This document shows, piece after piece, positions 44,590 to 50,823 of a stretch of DNA of 64,000 nt (the stretch's first letter is position 1; each line of letters starts with the position of its first letter). Origin of the DNA: an uncultured Cetobacterium sp. (GTDB lineage: Bacteria; Fusobacteriota; Fusobacteriia; Fusobacteriales; Fusobacteriaceae); assembly GCF_945952365.1 (NCBI RefSeq), contig NZ_CAMFHX010000012.1, positions 1 through 64,000 on the forward strand. The letters are read 5' to 3'. The notes beneath the pieces were generated by a model. It did not search any database and was not told the origin of the DNA. It saw only the letters and a program-made list of their open reading frames with translations. The translations under genes and the position numbers were made by a program.

Positions 44590-44640
44590 TTTTACGTAAA
44601 AAACGTAAAAAATGTAAAATAAAGTTAAAAAAACTTTACA
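44590..44640. promoter_or_regulatory. operator region of the HTH / MBL divergent promoters
   Basis: TTTTACGTAAAA (perfect palindrome), a second ACGTAAAA and a third ATGTAAAA occur in a row, followed by the palindrome AAAGTT-AAAAAA-AACTTT, which runs into the -35 of the HTH gene. The 224-bp gap between divergent operons contains nothing else recognisable. These are likely sites for the HTH protein. Confidence 0.55.
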
Positions 44641-44662
44641 AAATGAAAGGTGATGATATAAT
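44635..44662 (+). promoter_or_regulatory. promoter giving a probable leaderless mRNA
   Basis: TTTACA, a 16-nt spacer and TATAAT with the TG-A extension. The expected start of transcription, about 7 nt after TATAAT, falls on the ATG at 44669. The purine stretch AAAGG lies upstream of the -10 and so would not be in the transcript. Confidence 0.6.
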
Positions 44663-44668
44663 AGTGTC

Positions 44669-45364
44669 ATGAAGATAAAAGAAAAATTAAAAAAATATGA
44701 AATTACATTAAATGAATTTGCAGAAGTTTTAAATTTATCGAGACCAACTTTAAATACTTATATTAACCAGTTTGAAGCTGGAGATCAAATTGGTAATAAA
44801 AATTATCAAGAGATTTTTGTAAAATTATTTGGAACGCATGATATAACACGTGAAAAGTTTGAAGAGGTTTATCAAAATTTAAATTTTAAAGCAAATAAAG
44901 ATGAATACACAAAAGAGAATCGTGAAATAATGGATTCAATAATTAAAAAAGTAAAAGAGGATTTAAGAGGAAAAAAGGAAACTGTAGCTTTGTATAAATT
45001 TATAAATAGTGCAATTCATAACTATGAAAAAGATAAGGCTTTAACAGGTTACATAAATTATAACCTGTATCTAAACGGATTAAAGTCGATGGAAAAAATA
45101 AAATTTAAAGATAAAAAATTAATATCAAATTTATTTCCTGTAATGAAAAATTATATTGATTGTAAGCTGAAGTTAAATTTAGAGCAATATAAAAAATTTA
45201 AGGAAAGAACACAAGAAATCGAATTAGGAAGAGTAAAGAAACAAGAAGAGTTAAAAGTAGAAATTGAAAAAAAAATTCGTGAAGAGATAGAAAGAAAAAT
45301 GGAACAAGGATTAGGAATTGAAAGTATAGATATTGAAAATATTTTAAATAGTATTAAGATATAA
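44669..45364 (+). CDS. helix-turn-helix regulator with a coiled-coil tail
   Basis: A 231-residue protein. The N-terminal HTH is KKYEITLNEFAEVLNLSRPTLNTYINQFE (about residues 8-36). The rest is helical, with a long charged coiled coil (about 165-215) full of Glu/Lys/Arg. It probably represses itself and the divergent MBL operon through the sites at 44590-44640. It is followed 67 nt later by an ImmA/IrrE-type metallopeptidase gene, the classic partner that cleaves such repressors in phage and ICE control. The predicted transcript is leaderless. Confidence 0.7.
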   Translation: MKIKEKLKKYEITLNEFAEVLNLSRPTLNTYINQFEAGDQIGNKNYQEIFVKLFGTHDITREKFEEVYQNLNFKANKDEYTKENREIMDSIIKKVKEDLRGKKETVALYKFINSAIHNYEKDKALTGYINYNLYLNGLKSMEKIKFKDKKLISNLFPVMKNYIDCKLKLNLEQYKKFKERTQEIELGRVKKQEELKVEIEKKIREEIERKMEQGLGIESIDIENILNSIKI

Positions 45365-45431
45365 AGATAAAAAATGATATAATTGAAATTAGGATAGTAA
45401 TAAATTAAATTAAATTAAAAAGGTGGTAAAA

Positions 45432-45950
45432 ATGTTTGAAAAGAAGGAGATTTCAGACCTAGTAAATAAACTCCTAGAGACAAATGGAATGTCAACAATG
45501 CCTTTGATAGACTTAGATTTGTTATTAAAGTCAGAAGGTATCAAATTATTTAAGTTTTCAAAATCAGAGTGGAAGGATAAAAATTTTCCAGATGCGTCAG
45601 CAATATTGCTAAAAAGTGGTAATGAAAAAATTATAATAATAAATGAACAGGCCCATAAGTTAGAAGAGGATAAGATATTTACGATAGCTCATGAAATAGG
45701 ACATTTCTTTTTGCATACTACAGAAGAAAAACCATATGTTTTATGTAGACATGGACAATCAGGAGATAAAGAGAAAGAGGATGAAGCAGACTACTTCGCA
45801 GCTTGTTTATTGATGCCAGAAAAGATTTTTAAGGAATTAGTTAATAAAGTTGAGATTCCTAGTGTGAAAGTATTTGCAAAAATCTTTGGAGTATCAGAAA
45901 CAACAACAAGAAAAAGATTTTCTGAATTGAACATATTTTGCGTAGACTAA
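45432..45950 (+). CDS. ImmA/IrrE-family metallopeptidase
   Basis: About 172 residues starting at the ATG at 45432, which has AAGGTGG 7 nt upstream (a GTG at 45423 would overlap that site). The zinc motif FTIAHEIGHFFLH (HExxH near residues 88-92) is followed by a distal acidic residue in EKEDEADYFAACLLMP. Family members cleave HTH repressors (ImmR/DdrO) upon DNA damage or other signals. The adjacent HTH protein is the likely target, so the pair is expected to switch this island's promoters. Confidence 0.85.
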   Translation: MFEKKEISDLVNKLLETNGMSTMPLIDLDLLLKSEGIKLFKFSKSEWKDKNFPDASAILLKSGNEKIIIINEQAHKLEEDKIFTIAHEIGHFFLHTTEEKPYVLCRHGQSGDKEKEDEADYFAACLLMPEKIFKELVNKVEIPSVKVFAKIFGVSETTTRKRFSELNIFCVD

Positions 45951-45976
45951 GAGGAATATTAACTTAGGAGAAGATA

Positions 45977-46561
45977 ATGCCAAATAACAATCTTGAAATA
46001 GCGGATATACTTGGGTCGATTGAGGGTAAAGATGAGTTTAAAGTAGATCGTGAAAATGAAAAGAAAATAAGTAATGAAACATTGAATGAATTAACGAAAG
46101 ATATTTGCAAAAAGTTGATAGGGATTATTGAACATTCTGAAAATTGGCGTAAGTTTATTTTAAAACTTATTTTGATAGTGGTATTCTCTACAGTGTTGAT
46201 AGGAATTCCAACAGGTTTGTATCTATTGGGTGAAATTTATTTAGAAGCTTATATAAAAAATCCTGAATTAAAAATGTTAGACCCTTTGGGCTTGGTGGCA
46301 ATATTATTCACATCTTGGAAGATAATATCGGTGACATTAAATAAAATCGTGGATAATATATTTGGTATTGATAAAACATTGGTAAAGGTTCTATTGAGGC
46401 TTTTGAATAAAGAAGAGATGGAGTTTAAATCTGAAAAAGGTCTTATAAAAGATGAGAAAGATACGGACTATATTAAAATTTCTAGACCAACAAGTGTAAA
46501 GAATGTGGTTTGTGGAATATTGGAGTATTTAAAGGCTGTATTTGAAGCCGTGTTAAAGTAA
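45977..46561 (+). CDS. membrane protein, unknown
   Basis: A 194-residue protein with two membrane helices (about residues 58-82 and 105-120), a cytoplasmic N-terminal domain (about 1-50) and a charged C-terminal region. No family is recognised. It begins 26 nt after the peptidase gene with TAGGAGAAG as ribosome site and is the last gene of the rightward HTH operon, which closes at the 46585 hairpin. It might be the effector of the switch or an unrelated cargo gene. Confidence 0.6.
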   Translation: MPNNNLEIADILGSIEGKDEFKVDRENEKKISNETLNELTKDICKKLIGIIEHSENWRKFILKLILIVVFSTVLIGIPTGLYLLGEIYLEAYIKNPELKMLDPLGLVAILFTSWKIISVTLNKIVDNIFGIDKTLVKVLLRLLNKEEMEFKSEKGLIKDEKDTDYIKISRPTSVKNVVCGILEYLKAVFEAVLK

Positions 46562-46584
46562 TTAAAATAAGTTGGTTGTATGGA

Positions 46585-46612
46585 AAAGAGTTAGGAAACT
46601 AGCTCTTTTTTT
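46585..46612 (+). terminator. rho-independent terminator
   Basis: AAGAGTTAG and CTAGCTCTT around GAAA, followed by seven T. It is followed directly by the shared promoter module (TTTGATGAG..TTTTAGAATG-TGGTATAAT) of the first Rpn gene. Confidence 0.85.
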
Positions 46613-46630
46613 GATGAGAATTTTAGAATG

Positions 46631-46639
46631 TGGTATAAT
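46631..46639 (+). promoter_or_regulatory. extended -10 of rpn copy 1 (shared module)
   Basis: TG-G-TATAAT about 25 nt upstream of the ATG at 46664. The block around it (TTTTAGAATGTGGTATAATA) recurs upstream of rpn copy 2 (47595) and of the DUF1703 gene (49017). Confidence 0.6.
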
Positions 46640-46663
46640 ATATTAAAAAAAGGATGTGATAGT

Positions 46664-47497
46664 ATGTGTACAAGCTTATTAGATCCAAAGATGGATTTTA
46701 TATTTAAAAGTATATTTGGAAATGAAAAAGAGAAGAGTGTGTTGTTATCATTTTTGAATTCTGCGATAAAATCAGAATCACCGTTAGTAGATGTAGAGTT
46801 AAGAAATGTAGAGATAACAAAAGAAGCGATAGAGGATAAAAATAGTAGGTTAGATGTAAAAGCAGTAGCCAATGATGGAACTATTATAAATGTAGAGATT
46901 CAACTTAGAAATGAATATAATATGCCAAAGAGAACACTTTATTACTGGAGTAAGCTTTACTCAGAGCAACTAAAAGAGGGAGAGAACTATTTAAATCTAA
47001 ATAGAACTATCTGTATAAATATATTAAATTTCATACAATTTAAAGAAACACAAAATTATCATAGTGTATTTAAAATTATAGAGGAGAAAGAGAATATAGT
47101 TTTAAATAAAGACCTTGAAATTCACTTTTTAGAGCTTCCAAAGTTGGTGGAGTTTAGAGTTGATGATCCATTATCTGGATGGGGGATGTTTTTAAAAGAA
47201 CCTTCTAGTGATATAGTAGAAGAAGCAGAAGAAACTGTTAAAGAGATAAAATTAGCAAAGAAAAAGCTGTATGTAATAAGTTCAGATGAGGATGAACGTG
47301 AAAAATATAGAATGAGAGAGAAAGCTAGGTTAGATGCAGCCAGTGCTTTAGCTACAGCAGAGTTGAAAGGCAAAGCTGAAGGGGAAAGGTTAGCAAAATT
47401 ATCAATAGCAAAGAGTTTGTTAGGGATAATACCAAATGAATTAATAGCTGAAAAAACAGGATTAAGTATAGAAGAGATAGAGCTACTAAAATATTAG
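46664..47497 (+). CDS. Rpn-family PD-(D/E)XK nuclease, tandem copy 1
   Basis: A 277-residue protein starting at the ATG at 46664 (AAAGGATG ribosome site); an upstream ATG at 46628 would place the promoter inside the gene. It opens LLDPKMDFIFKSIFGNEKEKSV, the Rpn/PDDEXK-transposase signature, with SRLDVKAVANDGTIINVEIQLR containing the D...E-x-Q catalytic block. Rpn proteins are DNA nucleases that promote recombination, and some act in phage defence with an intragenic C-terminal antitoxin. An in-frame ATG at 47312 could start such a C-terminal piece, though its ribosome site is weak. DNA identity with copy 2 is complete for about 600 bp, and only the last 25-30 codons diverge. Confidence 0.85.
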   Translation: MCTSLLDPKMDFIFKSIFGNEKEKSVLLSFLNSAIKSESPLVDVELRNVEITKEAIEDKNSRLDVKAVANDGTIINVEIQLRNEYNMPKRTLYYWSKLYSEQLKEGENYLNLNRTICINILNFIQFKETQNYHSVFKIIEEKENIVLNKDLEIHFLELPKLVEFRVDDPLSGWGMFLKEPSSDIVEEAEETVKEIKLAKKKLYVISSDEDEREKYRMREKARLDAASALATAELKGKAEGERLAKLSIAKSLLGIIPNELIAEKTGLSIEEIELLKY

Positions 47498-47538
47498 AGA
47501 TTAAAATTAGAAAATAGTATGGGAATTTCATTGTATAA

Positions 47539-47573
47539 GAAAGAGCTAGGAGTGAGAAACTAGCTCTTTTTTT
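47539..47573 (+). terminator. rho-independent terminator between rpn copies
   Basis: AAGAGCTAG and CTAGCTCTT around a GAGTGAGAAA loop plus seven T, the same stem family as at 46585. The rpn copy 2 promoter module follows. Confidence 0.85.
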
Positions 47574-47624
47574 GATGAGATTTTTAGAATGTGGTATAAT
47601 ATATTAAAAAAAGGATGTGATAGT

Positions 47625-48461
47625 ATGTGTACAAGCTTATTAGATCCAAAGATGGATTTTATATTTAAAAGTATATTTGGAAATGAAAAAGAGAAGAGTG
47701 TGTTGTTATCATTTTTGAATTCTGCGATAAAATCAGAATCACCGTTAGTAGATGTAGAGTTAAGAAATGTAGAGATAACAAAAGAAGCGATAGAGGATAA
47801 AAATAGTAGGTTAGATGTAAAAGCAGTAGCCAATGATGGAACTATTATAAATGTAGAGATTCAACTTAGAAATGAATATAATATGCCAAAGAGAACACTT
47901 TATTACTGGAGTAAGCTTTACTCAGAGCAACTAAAAGAGGGAGAGAACTATTTAAATCTAAATAGAACTATCTGTATAAATATATTAAATTTCATACAAT
48001 TTAAAGAAACACAAAATTATCATAGTGTATTTAAAATTATAGAGGAGAAAGAGAATATAGTTTTAAATAAAGACCTTGAAATTCACTTTTTAGAGCTTCC
48101 AAAGTTGGTGGAGTTTAGAGTTGATGATCCATTATCTGGATGGGGGATGTTTTTAAAAGAACCTTCTAGTGATATAGTAGAAGAAGCAGAAGAGACTGTA
48201 AAAGAGATAAAATTAGCAAAGAAAAAGCTATATGTAATAAGTTCAGATGAAGATGAACGTGAAAAGTATAGAATGAGAGAAAAAGCTAGGTTAGATGCAG
48301 CCAGTGCTTTAGCCACAGCAGAGTTAAAAGGTAAAGCTGAAGGGGAAAGATTAGCAAAATTAAAGATTGCTAAAAATGCTCTTCAAAATGGGATGAGTTC
48401 TGAAATTGTTTCAGGCATAACAGGATTGAGTGTAGAGGAGATAGAGCTACTAAAATATTAG
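47625..48461 (+). CDS. Rpn-family PD-(D/E)XK nuclease, tandem copy 2
   Basis: A 278-residue protein 961 bp downstream of copy 1 and identical to it in the first about 200 residues. Differences are silent at first and then, after GKAEGERLAKL, the C-terminal tail is distinct: KIAKNALQNGMSSEIVSG in place of SIAKSLLGIIPNELIAEK, before both end EIELLKY. The same promoter block is used (extended -10 at 47592-47600), and the start at 47625 is chosen as for copy 1. A diversified C-terminus on a constant nuclease domain fits the published idea that Rpn C-termini encode or bind cognate inhibitors; this is inferred. Confidence 0.85.
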   Translation: MCTSLLDPKMDFIFKSIFGNEKEKSVLLSFLNSAIKSESPLVDVELRNVEITKEAIEDKNSRLDVKAVANDGTIINVEIQLRNEYNMPKRTLYYWSKLYSEQLKEGENYLNLNRTICINILNFIQFKETQNYHSVFKIIEEKENIVLNKDLEIHFLELPKLVEFRVDDPLSGWGMFLKEPSSDIVEEAEETVKEIKLAKKKLYVISSDEDEREKYRMREKARLDAASALATAELKGKAEGERLAKLKIAKNALQNGMSSEIVSGITGLSVEEIELLKY

Positions 48462-48520
48462 AGATTAAAAATTAGAAAATAGTATGAGAATTTTAGAATC
48501 TTGTATAATTTAACTGAAAA

Positions 48521-48550
48521 TAAAAAGACTAGGTGGGCGAACACCTAGTC
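48521..48550 (-). terminator. terminator of the toxin-like transcript
   Basis: GACTAGGTG-TTCGC-CCACCTAGTC followed by TTTTTATTTT on the minus strand, with a 9-bp stem. It is well placed 9 nt after the stop codon of the 19-residue peptide. Confidence 0.9.
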
Positions 48551-48559
48551 AGTGATTAT

Positions 48560-48619
48560 CTAGTACCCTTTTTTAACTAGTAGGAAAAAAAGGACAATAA
48601 CAAAAAAGATTCTTAACAT
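48560..48619 (-). CDS. putative type I toxin, 19-residue hydrophobic peptide
   Basis: ATG at 48619 to TAG at 48560 encodes MLRIFFVIVLFFLLVKKGY. This is one membrane-spanning hydrophobic stretch with a basic residue near each end, and size and pattern recall the Ibs family (18-19 residues, also ending in -Y); homology is not claimed. The Shine-Dalgarno AAAGGGGGTGA lies 10 nt upstream and is sequestered in a leader hairpin. The space between it and the ATG (TGAAACTTACGT) is complementary to the loop of the small RNA encoded just upstream. The peptide is inferred to depolarise or disturb the inner membrane when translated. Confidence 0.7.
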   Translation of the reverse strand: MLRIFFVIVLFFLLVKKGY

Positions 48620-48665
48620 ACGTAAGTTTCACCCCCTTTCTAGAGGTAGATAACCACTAAAAATA

Positions 48666-48671
48666 ATTATA
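48666..48671 (-). promoter_or_regulatory. -10 of the toxin-like gene
   Basis: TATAAT on the minus strand, just after the small RNA terminator. The -35 region is T-rich without a clear hexamer, so this promoter looks weaker than that of the antitoxin RNA. Confidence 0.5.
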
Positions 48672-48687
48672 CCCCAATGAATAAAAT

Positions 48688-48762
48688 AAAAAAAGAGCTA
48701 GTTTTCGCCCCTAGCTCTTTTTCATACAATGAAACTTACGTCATTGAATCTTTTTGTTTGTT
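48688..48762 (-). ncRNA. putative antitoxin small RNA (about 75 nt)
   Basis: It is predicted from a promoter (TTGATT-17-TATAAT) to a terminator (AGAGCTAG...CTAGCTCT plus T-run). Its 5' part carries the hairpin CAATGA-CGTAAGTT-TCATTG. The ACGTAAGTTTCA in and next to the loop is the exact complement of the 12 nt TGAAACTTACGT between the Shine-Dalgarno and the start codon of the toxin-like gene, with two more G-U pairs. Binding would block ribosomes. It is encoded upstream in tandem on the same strand rather than antisense over the target. A second copy of the RNA lies at 42451-42518. Confidence 0.75.
48693..48720. terminator. AGAGCTAG-type terminator
   Basis: AAAAGAGCTAG and CTAGCTCTTTT around TTTTCGCCC. 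It ends the small RNA on the minus strand and could work in both directions. Confidence 0.85.
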
Positions 48763-48768
48763 AGAAAT

Positions 48769-48797
48769 ATTATACTCTTATTCTAAATAAAAATCAA
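48769..48797 (-). promoter_or_regulatory. sigma70-type promoter of the antitoxin RNA
   Basis: TTGATT, a 17-nt spacer and TATAAT on the minus strand, one of the better promoters in the window. It is stronger-looking than the toxin promoter, as expected for an abundant antitoxin. Confidence 0.75.
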
Positions 48798-48845
48798 TAA
48801 AATTATAAAAATCTTAAGAAAACCTAAGTGTAATTAAAAGAGTTT

Positions 48846-48874
48846 TTGACTTTTTGAAATAAATAGTTTAAAAT
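48846..48874 (+). promoter_or_regulatory. sigma70-type promoter of a candidate small RNA
   Basis: TTGACT, a 17-nt spacer and TAAAAT on the plus strand, divergent from the antitoxin RNA promoter. The start is expected near 48881. Confidence 0.7.
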
Positions 48875-48880
48875 TAATTC

Positions 48881-48995
48881 AAGGACCTTAAAGGAACTTT
48901 GGTTGTATAAAAAACGTGATGATATAGGCTTTCACTTCGGTGGAAGCTTATTTCATGTGTATAAGTTAGTCACGACCCTTTAGGGGTCTTTTTTT
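48881..48995 (+). ncRNA. candidate structured small RNA (about 115 nt)
   Basis: It runs from the promoter at 48846 to the terminator GACCC-TTTAG-GGGTC plus T-run. In between is a UUCG-capped 8-bp hairpin (GCTTTCAC-TTCG-GTGGAAGC) inside an outer CGTGA/TCACG stem. A 26-codon frame starting with TTG at 48903, with AAAGGA upstream, also fits and ends in the terminator loop, so it could instead encode a small peptide. The structure looks more like a non-coding RNA, but this is not settled. Confidence 0.55.
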
Positions 48996-49013
48996 GATGA
49001 GAGTTTTAGAATG

Positions 49014-49022
49014 TGGTATAAT
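49014..49022 (+). promoter_or_regulatory. extended -10 of the DUF1703 gene (shared module)
   Basis: TG-G-TATAAT in the same TTTTAGAATG block used by the rpn genes, again directly after a T-run terminator and TTTGATGAG. It is 26 nt upstream of the ATG at 49048. Confidence 0.6.
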
Positions 49023-49047
49023 ATATTAAAAAAAGGTGGTGGAAAGT

Positions 49048-50697
49048 ATGGAGAGAAAAAAATTACCAATCGGTGTGAGCGACTTTAAAAAGCTGATAGA
49101 AGAAAACTACTATTACATTGATAAAACAGGATTTATAGAGGAGATTTTAGAAAAAAAAGCAGAAGTTACACTGATATGTAGACCAAGACGTTTTGGTAAG
49201 ACTCTGAATATGAGTACTTTGAAATACTTTTTAGATAGAAAAAATGCAGAGAAGAATAATCAACTTTTTAGAGGTTTAAATATAGAAAAGAGTAAATATA
49301 TGGCTGAGGCAGGAAAATATCCAGTTATATTTTTAACTATGAAGGGAATTAATGGAGAGAACTATTCTAAATTTTTACAAAAGTTCAGCTCGGTTTTGAG
49401 TGATTTATATAATGACTATGAAGATCTCAGAGAGTCTCTTAATCTGAAAGAGAAGATGTATTTTGACAAAGTTTGGTTAGGAGAACCCGATACAGATTTG
49501 ACAAGAGCTTTAAAATTTTTGAGTGATATTGTATATAAATATTCTGGAATAAAGCCAGTGCTACTAATAGATGAGTATGATTCGCCAATGATAGTGGCTC
49601 ATGAAAAAGGTTATTATGAAGAGGTAAAAGAGCTGATAGGAGATTTTTATGGTGAAGCCTTAAAGGATGCACCGATCTCTTTTGCAGTGGTAACTGGGAT
49701 TTTGAGAGTGGCAAAAGAGTCTATATTTTCTAGTTTAAATAACTTGAAAGTTTCTACGCTATTAACAAATAATTACAATCATTTTGGAATGACAGAGGGT
49801 GAAGTAGAAACTATTTTAAAGTATTATGGATTAGAAACAGAGCTCGATTTAGCTAAGAGTTGGTATAACGGTTATACTTTTGGAAATGAAAAAGTGTATA
49901 ACCCTTGGAGTATATTAAATCACTGTGAGAATGGAGATTTAATATCTTACTGGGTAAATACAAGTGCGAATACTCTTATTATGCAACTTTTAAAAGATGC
50001 TGATGAGGATATAAATGATACTTTCTATGAACTATTGAGAGGTGGTGTTGCAAGAGCTATTTTGGATGATAATATGATATTTGGTGAAAAATATAGTGAT
50101 AGTACAATTTTGTATTTAATGTTTTCTGCTGGGTATTTAACGATAGATAGAGTTGGAGAAAGACGGAGAGAGTATTATCTTAGAATACCAAACGAAGAGG
50201 TAAAAGATTATTTCAGAAAAACATTCGTTGAAATAGCTGATTCTGCTGGAGAAAATAGTTTTTCAAAGTTAGAAGAAGCACTTTTAGTTGGGAAAATTTT
50301 TGGTAATAACTCTGTGGAAGCGAAGATAAACTCTATGTTTCAGACGAGTATGAGTTACCTAGATGGATCAAAACAAGAGAAGTTTTATCACAACTTGATA
50401 CTCGGGATGATGATAGGCTTAGATGATAAGTTTTACATACATTCAAATCGAGAAGAGGGGTTAGGGCGTTATGACTTAGCTCTAGAGCCAAAGAGTAAAA
50501 GTGGAATTGGATATATTTTCGAATTTAAAGTAGCGGTTTCAAGCTCAGAACATGACTTTGATCAGGCAGGAGCTGAGGCATTAGCTCAGATAGATAAAAA
50601 AATATATGAAACAGGACTAAGAGAGCGTGGAGTAGAAAAGATTATTAAAATAGGGATGGTCTTTGCTAGTAAGGTGCTAAAACTATACGTGAAATAG
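49048..50697 (+). CDS. AAA-ATPase-like protein with PD-(D/E)XK nuclease domain (DUF1703 type), copy 1
   Basis: About 549 residues from the ATG at 49048 (AAGGTGG ribosome site; upstream GTGs would overlap it). LPIGVSDFKKLIEENYYYIDKT leads to the P-loop LICRPRRFGKTLNMS (about residues 42-56) and the Walker B PVLLIDEYDSPM (about 170-181). The C-terminal region has HSNREEGLGRYDLALEP and GYIFEFKVA, a D...E-x-K nuclease-like site near 470-493. The family is common in Fusobacteria and Bacteroidetes, with unknown cellular role. It is about 75 percent identical by eye to the gene at 59351. It shares its promoter block with the rpn genes. Confidence 0.85.
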   Translation: MERKKLPIGVSDFKKLIEENYYYIDKTGFIEEILEKKAEVTLICRPRRFGKTLNMSTLKYFLDRKNAEKNNQLFRGLNIEKSKYMAEAGKYPVIFLTMKGINGENYSKFLQKFSSVLSDLYNDYEDLRESLNLKEKMYFDKVWLGEPDTDLTRALKFLSDIVYKYSGIKPVLLIDEYDSPMIVAHEKGYYEEVKELIGDFYGEALKDAPISFAVVTGILRVAKESIFSSLNNLKVSTLLTNNYNHFGMTEGEVETILKYYGLETELDLAKSWYNGYTFGNEKVYNPWSILNHCENGDLISYWVNTSANTLIMQLLKDADEDINDTFYELLRGGVARAILDDNMIFGEKYSDSTILYLMFSAGYLTIDRVGERRREYYLRIPNEEVKDYFRKTFVEIADSAGENSFSKLEEALLVGKIFGNNSVEAKINSMFQTSMSYLDGSKQEKFYHNLILGMMIGLDDKFYIHSNREEGLGRYDLALEPKSKSGIGYIFEFKVAVSSSEHDFDQAGAEALAQIDKKIYETGLRERGVEKIIKIGMVFASKVLKLYVK

Positions 50698-50755
50698 AAA
50701 ATGTTGATTTTTATTTTTAGAGATAACTTTAATATAGAAAAGCTTTTTTAGAGTA

Positions 50756-50764
50756 TGATATAAT
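50756..50764 (+). promoter_or_regulatory. extended -10 of the ATPase-nuclease pair
   Basis: TG-A-TATAAT about 60 nt upstream of the start at 50824. The leader contains a GGAGTGGGAAAG ribosome site. No -35 is evident. Confidence 0.5.
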
Positions 50765-50823
50765 ATACAGAAAAGATAAGAGATAAGTAACTGTTGGCAT
50801 AAAGCTGAAGGAGTGGGAAAGTT

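Larger units (their letters stand above)
48518..48659 (-). ncRNA. mRNA of the toxin-like peptide: leader, coding part and fold-back element
   Basis: The transcript is predicted from the TATAAT at 48666-48671 to the T-run after the hairpin GACTAGGTG / CACCTAGTC (48527-48550). Two structures are visible. ACCTCT (leader) pairs with the Shine-Dalgarno AGGGGGT in 48630-48650, hiding it. AGTGGTTATCT at 48648-48658 pairs with AGATAATCACT at 48551-48561, right after the stop codon, closing 5' and 3' ends together. Such self-inhibited mRNAs are typical of type I toxins. Confidence 0.7.

Noticed and set aside
46628-46663. Upstream ATG start for rpn copy 1 (and likewise 47589 for copy 2)
   Set aside because: This start would place the -10 box TATAAT inside the coding region; the later ATG has a proper AAAGGATG ribosome site.
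48560-48619. Assigning the 19-residue peptide to the Ibs family
   Set aside because: Length and hydrophobic pattern are alike, but so short a peptide gives no safe homology; only likeness is noted.
42451-48720. All AGAGCTAG terminators as copies of the antitoxin RNA
   Set aside because: The stem is common to many terminators here (11731, 46585, 47539), but only the copies at 42.45 and 48.69 kb carry the CGTAAGTT hairpin.
49036-49047. GTG start for the DUF1703 gene
   Set aside because: The GTG is part of the Shine-Dalgarno AAGGTGG itself; the ATG at 49048 has correct spacing. The same logic was applied at 45423 and 59342.
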